This document shows, piece after piece, positions 49,011 to 56,916 of a stretch of 64,000 bases of DNA (within the stretch, counting starts at the first letter, position 1; each line of letters begins with the position of its first letter). The translations under genes and the position numbers were made by a program. Source of the stretch: JAXDMK01 sp963790325 (GTDB lineage Bacteria; Actinomycetota; Acidimicrobiia; Acidimicrobiales; AC-14); assembly GCA_963790325.1 (NCBI GenBank), contig CAWBNY010000004.1:5525-69524 (forward strand), written 5' to 3'. The notes under the pieces were generated by a model. It made no database searches. It saw nothing but the letters and a program-made list of their open reading frames with translations, and was not told where the DNA came from.

Positions 49011-49820
49011 ATGGGACGATGGGCGGGGTCCGGGTTGACGGTCGGCCTGGTCCGCGGCCTCGTCGTCGGCCTGGTCGTCGTCCTCGCCCTCGCCGGCTGC
49101 CGCGACCCGGATCCCGCGGCCGTCCCGCCCCCGACCACCCGTCCCGCCCCCGGTCCGCTCGGGTTCAGCGACGCCGACGACGGACGCATCGTCACCGCCG
49201 CCGTGGGCCAGCGGGTCACCGTGATCCTCCACAGCTCCGAGTTCGTGTTCGGCGAGCCGTCGGACCCGGCCGTGCTCCGCCCCGATCGCCCACCCACGGT
49301 GACGCCCAGCCCCCCCACCTGCCTCGAGACCCCGACCTCGGGGTGCGGCACGATCGTGGCCAGCTTCGTCGGGCTGGCCCCGGGCGCCGCCTCGGTGACC
49401 GCCGAACGGGCGGGCTGCGTCGCGCCGGAGTGCGATCCGGCCCTCGCCCGCTGGCACCTCACCGTCCGCGTGGTCGACTCGACCACGACCACCATGGCGC
49501 CCCGGGGTGAGGTGGTGGGCACGGTGCGCTTCGGGCCGGTGTGCCCGGTCGAGTCCGACCCGCCCGACCCCGACTGCGCCCCCCGTCCCGGTTGGGGCAC
49601 GGTCGAGCTGGCCCGGGCCGACGGCATCGTCGTCGCCAGCGACCGCACCGACGACGGCGGCGCCTTCGCCATCGCCGTCCCCCCCGGCGACTACCGGGTC
49701 CTCGCCTTCCCGGCCCAGTCGGCCCTCGGCGGCGGCTGCCAGGCCGACCCGGCCCGGGTGACGGTGGCGGACGGCACGTCGACCACCGTCGACGTCACCT
49801 GCGACACGGGCATCCGCTAG
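49011..49820 (+). CDS. Lipoprotein with carboxypeptidase-regulatory-like domain
   Basis: 269 aa from ATG 49011. Signal RGLVVGLVVVLALAGC (lipobox LAGC, Cys ~30), a Pro-rich linker, a domain with four Cys (CLETPTSGCG, AGCVAPECD), then a Thr-rich linker (DSTTTTMAP) and a transthyretin-like fold (VASDRTDDGGAFAIAVPPGDYRVL, read in parts). Exported anchored protein of unknown role, divergent from DUF971. Confidence 0.78.
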   Translation: MGRWAGSGLTVGLVRGLVVGLVVVLALAGCRDPDPAAVPPPTTRPAPGPLGFSDADDGRIVTAAVGQRVTVILHSSEFVFGEPSDPAVLRPDRPPTVTPSPPTCLETPTSGCGTIVASFVGLAPGAASVTAERAGCVAPECDPALARWHLTVRVVDSTTTTMAPRGEVVGTVRFGPVCPVESDPPDPDCAPRPGWGTVELARADGIVVASDRTDDGGAFAIAVPPGDYRVLAFPAQSALGGGCQADPARVTVADGTSTTVDVTCDTGIR

Positions 49821-49898
49821 GCCGTACTCCGCCGGGGGCAGGCGCGGCTGCTCCCGGCGGGGGACGACGGAGGCGGCCGCCCGGCCTACCTTGCCGGT

Positions 49899-50170
49899 AT
49901 GGGAGTGTGGCTCACCGCGGCCGGCATCGCCCTGTTCCAGGTGGTGGGGTCGTTCGGGGCGGCCGACGACCAGCCCGAGCGCAAGGCGATCGACGCCGTC
50001 GCCGTGCTCCTCGTCCTGGCCGGCCCGGCCGCCCTCGCCCGTCGCGACCGGTGGCCCCTGGCCGCGGTGGCGGTGAGCGCGGCCGCCACCGACGTCTACC
50101 TCGGCCTCGGCTACCCCTACGGGCCGGTCTTCGTGAGCGTGGCCGTCGCCCTCTTCCACGCCGTCCAGCC
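49899..50170 (+). pseudogene. Histidine kinase N-terminal remnant
   Basis: From ATG 49899 the first ~90 residues are the membrane part of a sensor kinase (AVAVLLVLAGPAALARRDRW; VSAAATDVYLGLGYPYGPVF). No dimerisation or ATP-binding domain follows. At ~50165 the text changes abruptly into the middle of an ABC ATPase in another frame. The junction indicates a deletion that removed the kinase body and whatever lay beyond. Confidence 0.8.
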
Positions 50171-50746
50171 GCCTTCTACCCCGCCCTCACCGGCGCCCGG
50201 AACCTGGGGGTGTTCGCGACCGTCGGCGGCCACGACCCGGCCCGGATCCCCGGCCTGCTCGCCACCGTCGGCCTGGCCGACCGGCCCCACGACCGCTACC
50301 GGGGCTACTCCCTGGGGATGAAACAGCGCCTCGGGATCGCCGCCGCCCTCCTCGGCGACCCCGAGCTGCTCATCCTGGACGAGCCGGCCAACGGCCTCGA
50401 CCCCCAGGGGGTCCGGGAGATGCGGGCCCTCGTCGCCGGCCTGGCCGGCTCCGGCCGCACCGTCCTCGTCTCGTCCCACGACCTGAGCGAGCTGGAGCAG
50501 GTCTGCGACTGGATGGTGCTCATCGACACCGGTCGCTCGCTCTACCAGGGCCCGACCCACGACCTCCTCCGCACCGCGGCCCGGGGTCTGGCGGTGGCCA
50601 CCCCCGACCCCCCCGACCACCACGTCCTGGCCGAGGTCCTGCGCAGCCACGGCCACCGGGTCGACGACCGGACCGCCGACCACCGCCTGGTCGTCGCCGT
50701 TGACGGGGCCGACGTGGCCGACCTGGCCGCGTCCGTCACCGCCTGA
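50171..50746 (+). pseudogene. ABC transporter ATPase lacking Walker A
   Basis: Starting at AFYPALTGARNLGVFATVGG the frame encodes the helical domain, signature YSLGMKQRLGIAAALL, Walker B LLILDEPANGLDPQ, H-loop VLVSSHDLSE and C-terminal domain of a drug-type ABC ATPase, to TGA 50744-50746. The first ~75 residues with Walker A are missing and no start codon is suitably placed, so it cannot work. Right-hand side of the deletion described for 49899-50170. Confidence 0.85.
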
Positions 50747-50776
50747 TCCGACGTTGGCTCGCCCCTTCGGCAGTCG

Positions 50777-51355
50777 TCAGACCCGGATCCAGCCGATGTC
50801 GGTGACCGGCCAGACGCGGACGATCGCCCGGCCGATGATCACCGACTCGGGGATCGGCCCGAACTGGCGGCTGTCCTCCGACACCTCCCGCCGATCGCCC
50901 ATCACCCAGTACCGGCCGTCGGGGACGCGCTGCTTGGCGATGTCGGTGGTGACCGTGCCGGTGCGGAGGTAGAACTCGTCGAGCACCTCGCCGTTGAGGT
51001 ACACGATCCCGTCCCGGGCCTCGAGCTCGTCGCCGGGGCCGGCGATGACCCGCTTGACCAGGATCTCGACCTGGGTGCTACCCCCGGCGCGAGCCGGCTT
51101 GTCGAACACGACCACGTCGCCCCGCCGGGGGTCGCCCAGCCGGTACCGGAGCTTGTCGACGACGACCCTGTCGCCGCGGCTGAGGGCGGGCTCCATCGCC
51201 GGCGAGGAGATCTGGAAGGGCTCCGCCACGTAGGTCTTGACAGCCACCACCACCACCAGGGCGACGACGACCAGGGCGACCCAGCCCAGGACCGACCGTG
51301 CTGCCCGCCGCCTCCGGCTGGGCGCCTTCTCCGTCCAATCCGTCCGCTTCCCCAT
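50777..51355 (-). CDS. Signal peptidase I homologue with nucleophile Ser replaced by Ala
   Basis: 192 aa from ATG 51355. One N-terminal membrane helix (VLGWVALVVVALVVVVAVK, ~22-40) then box B text FQISSPAMEPALSRGDRV (47-63), box C DKLRYRLGDPRRGDVVVF, box D KRVIAGPGDE with general base Lys101, and box E VMGDRREVSEDSRQFGP. In active enzymes box B is SxSMxP with Ser before Met; here that position is Ala53 (codon GCG). A nearby Ser50 or Ser51 is out of register. It is likely catalytically dead or altered, perhaps a paralogue of the true enzyme. Confidence 0.88.
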   Translation of the reverse strand: MGKRTDWTEKAPSRRRRAARSVLGWVALVVVALVVVVAVKTYVAEPFQISSPAMEPALSRGDRVVVDKLRYRLGDPRRGDVVVFDKPARAGGSTQVEILVKRVIAGPGDELEARDGIVYLNGEVLDEFYLRTGTVTTDIAKQRVPDGRYWVMGDRREVSEDSRQFGPIPESVIIGRAIVRVWPVTDIGWIRV

Positions 51356-51517
51356 GGTCCCCGTCCCCGATCTTGACCGACTCCTGAACTCTGTCAGAAC
51401 CGGCCTGAGCACGCGGGGCCGACGGTTGGACCACACCGCAACGAGCCGTGCCCCCGCGGTCGTGGCCGGAAGTCCGAGCGCGGCCACGGGCCGGTGGATC
51501 CGTAGGGAGAACGCCCC

Positions 51518-52600
51518 ATGACGGACGGCATCGGCGTCCCTAAGGTCGTCGCCATGAACGACAACGACCTACGGGACGCCCTCGCCGACCGGCTCTTCGA
51601 AGCCGCCGTCGGCACCCTCGAGCTGTTCAGCGTCTACCTCGGGTGGCGTCTGGGCCTGTACCGGACCCTGGCTGACAACGGCCCCCTCACCGCCCCCGAG
51701 CTGGCCGCCGCCGCCGGCATCGACGGCCGCTACGCCCGGGAGTGGCTCGAGCAGCAGGCGGTGGCCGGGTTCCTCGAAATGGCCGGTGACAGCCGCTTCA
51801 CCCTCGCCCCGGCCCACGCCGAGGTCCTCGTCGACCCCGAGAGCCCGGCCCACGCGGCGCCGTTCGCACCGATGGTGGTGGGCATCGGCGCCGCCCTATC
51901 CCGGGTCGCCGACGCCTACCGCACCGGCCGAGGTGTCCCCTACTCCGACTACGGGGCCGACTTCCGGGACGGTCAGGGGGCGATCAACCGGCCCGCCTAC
52001 GTCCACGAGCTGGCCGGCTGGCTGGAGGCGGTGCCCGAGGTCCGCTCGGAGCGCGCCCGGGTGGCCGACCTCGGGTGTGGCCAGGGATGGTCGACTTTGG
52101 CCCTGGCCGCCGCCTTCCCTTCGGCCGTGGTCGACGGCTTCGACGCCGACGAGGCCTCCATCCTCGACGCCAAGGTCAACGCCGCCGCCCACCCGGCGGG
52201 CGAGCGGGTCTCGTTCGTCTGCGGCGACGCGGCCACCGTGGCCGCCGCCGGTCCCTACGACGTGCTGTGCTTCTTCGAGGCGTTGCACGACCTGTCCGAC
52301 CCGGTCGGCGCGCTGGCCGCGGCCGGGGCCGCGCTCGCTCCGGGCGGGGCCGTGGTCGTGGTCGACGAACGGGTGGCCGACGCCTTCGCCGCCCCCGGCG
52401 ACCTGGTCGAGCGGATGATGTACGGCTGGAGCGTGTCGCACTGCCTGCCGGCCGCTCGGGCGGAGGAACCGTCCGCCGCCTTGGGGACCGTGCTCAGGTC
52501 GGGCACCGTGCGTCACCTGGCCGAAGCCGCCGGACTGCCCCGGGTCGAGATCCCCGAGATCGAGAGCGCCTTCTTCCGGATGTACGTGCTGCGGCCCTGA
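51518..52600 (+). CDS. SAM-dependent methyltransferase with winged-helix N-terminus
   Basis: 360 aa from ATG 51518, which has GGGAG at 8 bases; ATG 51554 is an alternative. N-terminal helical/winged region (LFSVYLGWRLGLYRTLADNG; GRYAREWLEQQAVAGFLEM) as in O-methyltransferase-like proteins, then SAM motif I VADLGCGQGWSTLALAAAFP (~174-193), Asp after motif II (GFDADEAS), and FFEALHDLSDPVGAL as motif IV. Substrate unknown. Confidence 0.9.
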   Translation: MTDGIGVPKVVAMNDNDLRDALADRLFEAAVGTLELFSVYLGWRLGLYRTLADNGPLTAPELAAAAGIDGRYAREWLEQQAVAGFLEMAGDSRFTLAPAHAEVLVDPESPAHAAPFAPMVVGIGAALSRVADAYRTGRGVPYSDYGADFRDGQGAINRPAYVHELAGWLEAVPEVRSERARVADLGCGQGWSTLALAAAFPSAVVDGFDADEASILDAKVNAAAHPAGERVSFVCGDAATVAAAGPYDVLCFFEALHDLSDPVGALAAAGAALAPGGAVVVVDERVADAFAAPGDLVERMMYGWSVSHCLPAARAEEPSAALGTVLRSGTVRHLAEAAGLPRVEIPEIESAFFRMYVLRP

Positions 52601-52620
52601 GGCTGGCCACACTGGAGGTG

Positions 52621-53121
52621 ATGCTCCAGTCACCCCGGACGGCCGGGCCGCGCCTGTCGCCGCTCGGGCCGGGGGGTCGCCCCTTCGCCCGCTGGCGCCC
52701 GCTCATGGCGCTGGTGGCGGTCGGCGTCGCCCTCGCCGGCGGGCTCGTCCTCATGTCCGACCGGGCTCCCGGGCTGCTCGAACGGGTCTCCCGCCGCATC
52801 GACGCCGGCTCGTCCCGGGCCGCCCAACTGGCGGCCCAGACCCGACCCCAGTCGGACTTCGAGATCCACATCGCGCTGTGGGCGACGATCACCATCCTCG
52901 TCGGGCTGACCATGTGGTCGAACTGGTCGGTCCTCGTCTCGGCGGTGGGCGTGTTCCTGACCAGCGTGGTCGCGGAGCGGGCCCAGGAGGCGCTGACCAC
53001 CGCCCGGGAGATGCAGCTGGGCGACATCGCCGGCAACCTCATCGGCGTCCTCGCCGGCCTGGGCGTGGTCTTCGGCGTCGCCGTCGTCTTCGGCTGGAGG
53101 GATCCCGGCCCAGCCCGGTAG
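52621..53121 (+). CDS. VanZ-like membrane protein
   Basis: 166 aa from ATG 52621 (GTG 52618 also possible) with ACTGGAGG upstream. Hydrophobic segments near 30-48, 82-100, 105-120 and 138-158. VVAERAQEALTTAREMQLGD followed by IAGNLIGVLAGL fits the VanZ C-terminal pattern (E-x2-Q ... R ... D-x2-N-x3-G). Function of stand-alone VanZ-like proteins is unclear. Confidence 0.7.
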   Translation: MLQSPRTAGPRLSPLGPGGRPFARWRPLMALVAVGVALAGGLVLMSDRAPGLLERVSRRIDAGSSRAAQLAAQTRPQSDFEIHIALWATITILVGLTMWSNWSVLVSAVGVFLTSVVAERAQEALTTAREMQLGDIAGNLIGVLAGLGVVFGVAVVFGWRDPGPAR

Positions 53122-53147
53122 ATCTCCTTGTAGTAGTATCATGCGAC

Positions 53148-53393
53148 ATGCTTACGGTGCCAGAGGCGGCGCGGCGGGCGCTGCGCGACCCCGAGACCGT
53201 CCGCCGGTGGATCCGGTCGGGCAAGCTCCGGGCGTCGAAGGTGGGTACCCAGCACGTCATCGACGAGGCCGACCTCGACGCCTTCCTCACCGACACGTCG
53301 GTCCCGGTCCCCGACCGCTGGCAGCACTTCGACTCGGGTCGTCCCCAGCCGGACTGGGCGTCGGCCGTCGCCCGCTCTCGCCAGGAGCGCTGA
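53148..53393 (+). CDS. Helix-turn-helix antitoxin (excisionase-type) of PIN pair
   Basis: 81 aa from ATG 53148. MLTVPEAARRALRDPETVRR and WIRSGKLRASKVGTQHVIDE form the MerR/excisionase-like DNA-binding fold; the C-terminal tail (RWQHFDSGRPQPDWA) would wrap the toxin. Stop abuts the toxin GTG with no gap. TAGTAGTATC at 53131-53140 just upstream is AT-rich and could be the -10/operator for autorepression. Confidence 0.85.
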   Translation: MLTVPEAARRALRDPETVRRWIRSGKLRASKVGTQHVIDEADLDAFLTDTSVPVPDRWQHFDSGRPQPDWASAVARSRQER

Positions 53394-53789
53394 GTGCTCG
53401 TCGTGGATGCGTCGGTGGCGCTCCACGCCTGCGGGGTCGAGGCAGGGTTCGACGTCCTCGGCGACCAGGACCTCGTGGCGCCGCCCATCATGTGGTCGGA
53501 GGCCCGGTCGGCGCTGCACGAGCTGCTGTGGCGGGGTGAGGTCTCGCCCGACGATGTCGACGCCACCCGGGCGCGTCTCGAAGCGTGCCCCGTCACCAGC
53601 CGGTCACCTGCCAACCTCGGACCCGAAGCGTGGCGGCTGGCCGACGAGCTCGGCTGGGCGAAGACGTACGACGCCGAGTACGTCGCCCTCGGGCTCATCC
53701 TCGGATGCCGGGTGGTCACCCTCGACGGCCGCTTCCGCCGGGGAGCCGACCGCCTCGGGTTCGTCGTCGCCCCCCACGAACTGACGTAG
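53394..53789 (+). CDS. vapC: PIN-domain toxin (VapC-like)
   Basis: 131 aa, GTG start. Acidic catalytic residues sit in VVDASV (Asp5), MWSEARSALHELL (Glu ~36), TYDAEYVALG (Asp ~92 and Glu) and VTLDGRF (Asp ~112), the full PIN set. Expected to be a Mg-dependent RNase neutralised by the upstream antitoxin. Intact, unlike the PIN remnant at 11220. Confidence 0.9.
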   Translation: MLVVDASVALHACGVEAGFDVLGDQDLVAPPIMWSEARSALHELLWRGEVSPDDVDATRARLEACPVTSRSPANLGPEAWRLADELGWAKTYDAEYVALGLILGCRVVTLDGRFRRGADRLGFVVAPHELT

Positions 53790-53976
53790 TCCGCGATCAC
53801 CACCCCGGGTCCCCGATGATGGGGGCGTCCGCTCGGAGGTTGGCGATCGCCTCGGCCAGCGAGCCCGACCGCGCCGAGCAACGAGGCGATCAGTGGTCGT
53901 GTCACCGAGCGACGAGGTTCAAGTGGATGCCGGCGTCCCGCCGACTGAACAGTGGTTGACGAATGACCCGATGAAC

Positions 53977-54180
53977 CTACGCCCGCGCCCCGTCAGGGGT
54001 GCGGAGGTGGCGCAGCGCCCGATCGAAGCCGACGAGCACCCGCTCCAGCTCGTCGGCCTGCTCGGCGGACTGGGCGGCCAGGGCGGCCGCCGCCATGCGG
54101 GCACCGGCCACCAGCGCGGCCAGCTCCTCCACCTTGAGCGTGGCCCGGACGACCCCGGGCCGATCCCAGTCCAGGGTCAT
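53977..54180 (-). CDS. Small helical protein behind the CMD gene
   Basis: 67 aa from ATG 54180, one base after the stop of the carboxymuconolactone decarboxylase-type gene. VVRATLKVEELAALVAGARM and AEQADELERVLVGFDRALRH form amphipathic helices. No family recognised. The 187 bases before it hold nothing I can support. Confidence 0.5.
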   Translation of the reverse strand: MTLDWDRPGVVRATLKVEELAALVAGARMAAAALAAQSAEQADELERVLVGFDRALRHLRTPDGARA

Positions 54181-54181
54181 C

Positions 54182-54568
54182 TCAGGCGGCCGTGGCCTTG
54201 ACGTGGTCGACGACCCGGTCGACCTGGGCCTTGAACTCGTCGTAGTCGACCTGCATCCCGTTGAGGTAGGTGCTCCATCCGCTGACCAGCTTGGTGTAGT
54301 GCATGGCCTCCTCGACCTCGTCGTCGGTCGCACCGAACAGCTTGGCCGACTCGGTGTGGAAGAGAACGCAGTAGCGGCACCGGGTGACCGCGGCCACCGC
54401 CAGGCCGATCAGCTCCTTGAACTTGTTCGGGATGAGCGTCTCGCCGAACTGGACCCGCTTGATGAGGTCCCATTCCGCGTCGATGAACTGGTCGGGGATC
54501 AGGTCCACGAACCCGATCACCTCGCCGAACATCTCCTTCATCTCCCGCTGCACGTCGGTGCGCGCCAT
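54182..54568 (-). CDS. AhpD-like carboxymuconolactone decarboxylase-family protein
   Basis: 128 aa from ATG 54568. Catalytic motif CRYCVLFHTESAKLFGA: Cys64, Cys67 and His71, the E-x11-C-x2-C-x3-H set of AhpD-type peroxidases. Single-domain, likely oligomeric, cytoplasmic. Role in alkylhydroperoxide or disulfide reduction is by family. Divergent from the SnoaL-like gene. Confidence 0.88.
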   Translation of the reverse strand: MARTDVQREMKEMFGEVIGFVDLIPDQFIDAEWDLIKRVQFGETLIPNKFKELIGLAVAAVTRCRYCVLFHTESAKLFGATDDEVEEAMHYTKLVSGWSTYLNGMQVDYDEFKAQVDRVVDHVKATAA

Positions 54569-54702
54569 CTCGTTCCTCCTGTCGTTCGGGCCCCGAATCG
54601 AGCCGTTGCCGGCAACCTAGGAACGACGGGCTGCAGAACGCCTGCACCGGATGCCCGCTCGACTGCAGGCCGGCTGCAGGACCGGCGGTCCACGATCGCC
54701 CC

Positions 54703-55125
54703 ATGACCACGATCGACGGCCCCCGGACGCTCGGCCTCGCCCCCACCGTCGACAGCTTCCTCGAGGCCGTCTCCGGTGGGGCCGGCGTCCCCGCGAGCCT
54801 GTTCACGCCCGACGCCGTCCTCGACGCCACCGTCCCCGGCTGGCGCTTCGGCCGGCGGGGGGCCGACGACGTCGCCCGCCAGTACAGCGGCTGGTTCGCC
54901 GACCCGGCCGCCTTCGAGGAGCTGGAACGGCTCGCCTTCGACGGCGGTGAGGCCGTCACCTTCCTCCTGACCTGGCTCGAGCGGGGCGTTCCCCACGCCG
55001 CCCACCACTGCCACCTGCTGCGCCTGGCGCCCGACGGTCGCATCGCCGCCGACCGGTGCTTCTGCGGAGGTCGATGGGACGCCGGCCTCCTGGCCGAGAT
55101 GGCCGCCGCAGGCGATGCTGGTTGA
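54703..55125 (+). CDS. SnoaL/NTF2-like protein
   Basis: 140 aa. Cone-shaped alpha+beta fold text: FLEAVSGGAGVPASLFTPDAVLDATVPGW-type start (read in parts), WFADPAAFEEL, and the C-terminal HHCHLLRLAPDGRIAADRCFC. SnoaL-like proteins are small isomerases, hydrolases or ligand binders. Overlaps the phosphotransferase ATG by 11 bases. Confidence 0.75.
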   Translation: MTTIDGPRTLGLAPTVDSFLEAVSGGAGVPASLFTPDAVLDATVPGWRFGRRGADDVARQYSGWFADPAAFEELERLAFDGGEAVTFLLTWLERGVPHAAHHCHLLRLAPDGRIAADRCFCGGRWDAGLLAEMAAAGDAG

Positions 55126-56131
55126 CGTGGCCCGACTCGCCCGTTCGGTCGACGAGCTCCTCGCCCACGTCGAGCGCCGGGAGCAGTTCGTCAACCCGGA
55201 CGGACGGTCGGCGGCCGCCTTCGAGCGGGTCTGGATCGAGGGCGATCCCCATGTGGTGAAGTACGTCCACCTCGACCACGACTTCACCATGCGGGTGTCG
55301 GGCGACGTCGGCTGCCGGCCGGTGCGGGCGTGGGCGGCGGGACTCCTCGACTCGGCGCCCGCCCTCGTCGACCACGCCATCGTGGGGGCCGCCCTCGGGC
55401 ACGGACGCAACGGCTGGGGCGCGGCGCTTCTCATGCGGGACGTGTCCGGCGACCTCCTCCCCGGCGGCGACGGCCCGATCCCGGCCGACCGGCACGCCAC
55501 CTACATCGACCACCTGGCCGGGTTCTGCGCCTCCACCTGGGATTGGCACGACGACCCGGGGTCCGGTCCGGGCCTGTTGCCCTACGCCGCCCGGTGGGCG
55601 TGGTTCGGCCACGCCGCCCTCGACGGCGAGCGGGCGCTGGGCTGGCCGGAACGGGTCCCCCGGATCGCGGACGACGGCTGGCGCCAGTTCGGCGAGCAGG
55701 CCCCGGCCGGGCTCGCCCGGCTGGTCGACGACCTCCGCCGGGATCCCACCCCGCTGGCGACCGCCCTGCGCCGGACCCCTTCGTGCTTCCTCCACGGAGA
55801 CGTGAAGGCGTCCAACTCGGGCGCCGCGGCCGACGGCCGCACCGTCCTCATCGACTGGGCCTACGTCGGCGAGGGACCGGCGTGTCACGAGCTGACCTGG
55901 CATCTGGCCCTCGACCGGTCCCGGCTCCCGATCACCAAGGAAGCCACCATCGACCTCTTCCGCGCCGCCCTCGAGGGCCACGGGGTGGCCACCGACGGCT
56001 GGTGGGACCGCCAGCTCGGCCTGTGCCTGCTCGGCGGGGTCGTGCAGTTCGGCTGGGAGAAGGCGCTGGGTGACGACGACGAGCTCGCCTGGTGGTGCCG
56101 CGCCGCCGAAGCCGGTGCCGCCTGGCTGTGA
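55115..56131 (+). CDS. Aminoglycoside phosphotransferase-like kinase
   Basis: 338 aa. APH/choline kinase fold: nucleotide-side Lys in HVVKYVHLDHD, catalytic loop SCFLHGDVKASNSG (Asp in HGD, Asn downstream) and VLIDWAYVGEGPACHEL as the metal DFG-like Asp. Phosphorylates an unknown small molecule. Start lies within the previous gene and the stop overlaps the methyltransferase GTG, so the three genes form one unit. Confidence 0.85.
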   Translation: MLVDVARLARSVDELLAHVERREQFVNPDGRSAAAFERVWIEGDPHVVKYVHLDHDFTMRVSGDVGCRPVRAWAAGLLDSAPALVDHAIVGAALGHGRNGWGAALLMRDVSGDLLPGGDGPIPADRHATYIDHLAGFCASTWDWHDDPGSGPGLLPYAARWAWFGHAALDGERALGWPERVPRIADDGWRQFGEQAPAGLARLVDDLRRDPTPLATALRRTPSCFLHGDVKASNSGAAADGRTVLIDWAYVGEGPACHELTWHLALDRSRLPITKEATIDLFRAALEGHGVATDGWWDRQLGLCLLGGVVQFGWEKALGDDDELAWWCRAAEAGAAWL

Positions 56132-56916
56132 TCGACGGCCTCACCACCGCCTACTCGGCGACGGGCGCCGCCTGGCAGCGGGGGCCGGGCCCCGTCTACG
56201 ACCGCCTGGCCGAGGTGATTCTCGCCCGCTCCCCGGTGCCGATCGCCGGCGGCCGGATCCTCGACGTCGGCGCCGGCACCGGGGCCGCGTCCCGGGCGGC
56301 CCTGGCCGCCGGCGCGGCGGCCGTGATCGCGGTCGACCGGGCCGTCGGGATGCTCCGCCACGACGCGCCCCGGCGGCCGCCCGCGGTGGCCGGCGACGCC
56401 CTCGCCCTCCCGTTCCCGGCCGCCACCTTCGACGGGGCCGTGGCCGCCTTCTCCCTCAACCACCTCGACGATCCCGCCGGGGGCCTGCAGGAGATGGCCC
56501 GCGTCACCCGCCCCGGCGGCGCTCTGGTGATGGCCAGCTACGCCGCCGACGACACCCACCCGGTGAAGGCGGCGGTGGAGGCCGCCCTCGTCGCCCACGG
56601 CTGGAGAGCGGAGCCGTGGTACGTCACCATCCAGGCCACGACCGCCCGCCTGCTCGCCACCGTCGACGCCTGCGCCGCGGCCGCGGCCGCGGCCGGGCTC
56701 GAGGCGGTCGTCGAGCCGGTGCGGGTGCCCTTTCCGGAGCTGGACGCCGGCGACCTGGTCGCCTGGCGGCTGGGAATGGCCCAGCATGCGCCGTTCCTGA
56801 GCCGCCTCCCGCCCGGCCAGCAGGGCGCGGTGGTCGCCGACGCCATCAGTCGGCTGGGCGACGACATAGAGCCGCTCGAGCGGTCGATCCTCGTGGTGAC
56901 CGGGGTCAGCCCCTGA
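56128..56916 (+). CDS. Class I SAM-dependent methyltransferase
   Basis: 262 aa from GTG 56128, overlapping the kinase stop. SAM motif I ILDVGAGTGAASRAAL (~42-57), AVDRAVGML (~65-73), GDALALPFPAATFDGAVAAF (~86-105), and RVTRPGGALVMASY. Methyl11-type domain; the acceptor is unknown. Its 3' end overlaps by 11 bases the convergent regulator gene. Confidence 0.9.
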   Translation: MIDGLTTAYSATGAAWQRGPGPVYDRLAEVILARSPVPIAGGRILDVGAGTGAASRAALAAGAAAVIAVDRAVGMLRHDAPRRPPAVAGDALALPFPAATFDGAVAAFSLNHLDDPAGGLQEMARVTRPGGALVMASYAADDTHPVKAAVEAALVAHGWRAEPWYVTIQATTARLLATVDACAAAAAAAGLEAVVEPVRVPFPELDAGDLVAWRLGMAQHAPFLSRLPPGQQGAVVADAISRLGDDIEPLERSILVVTGVSP

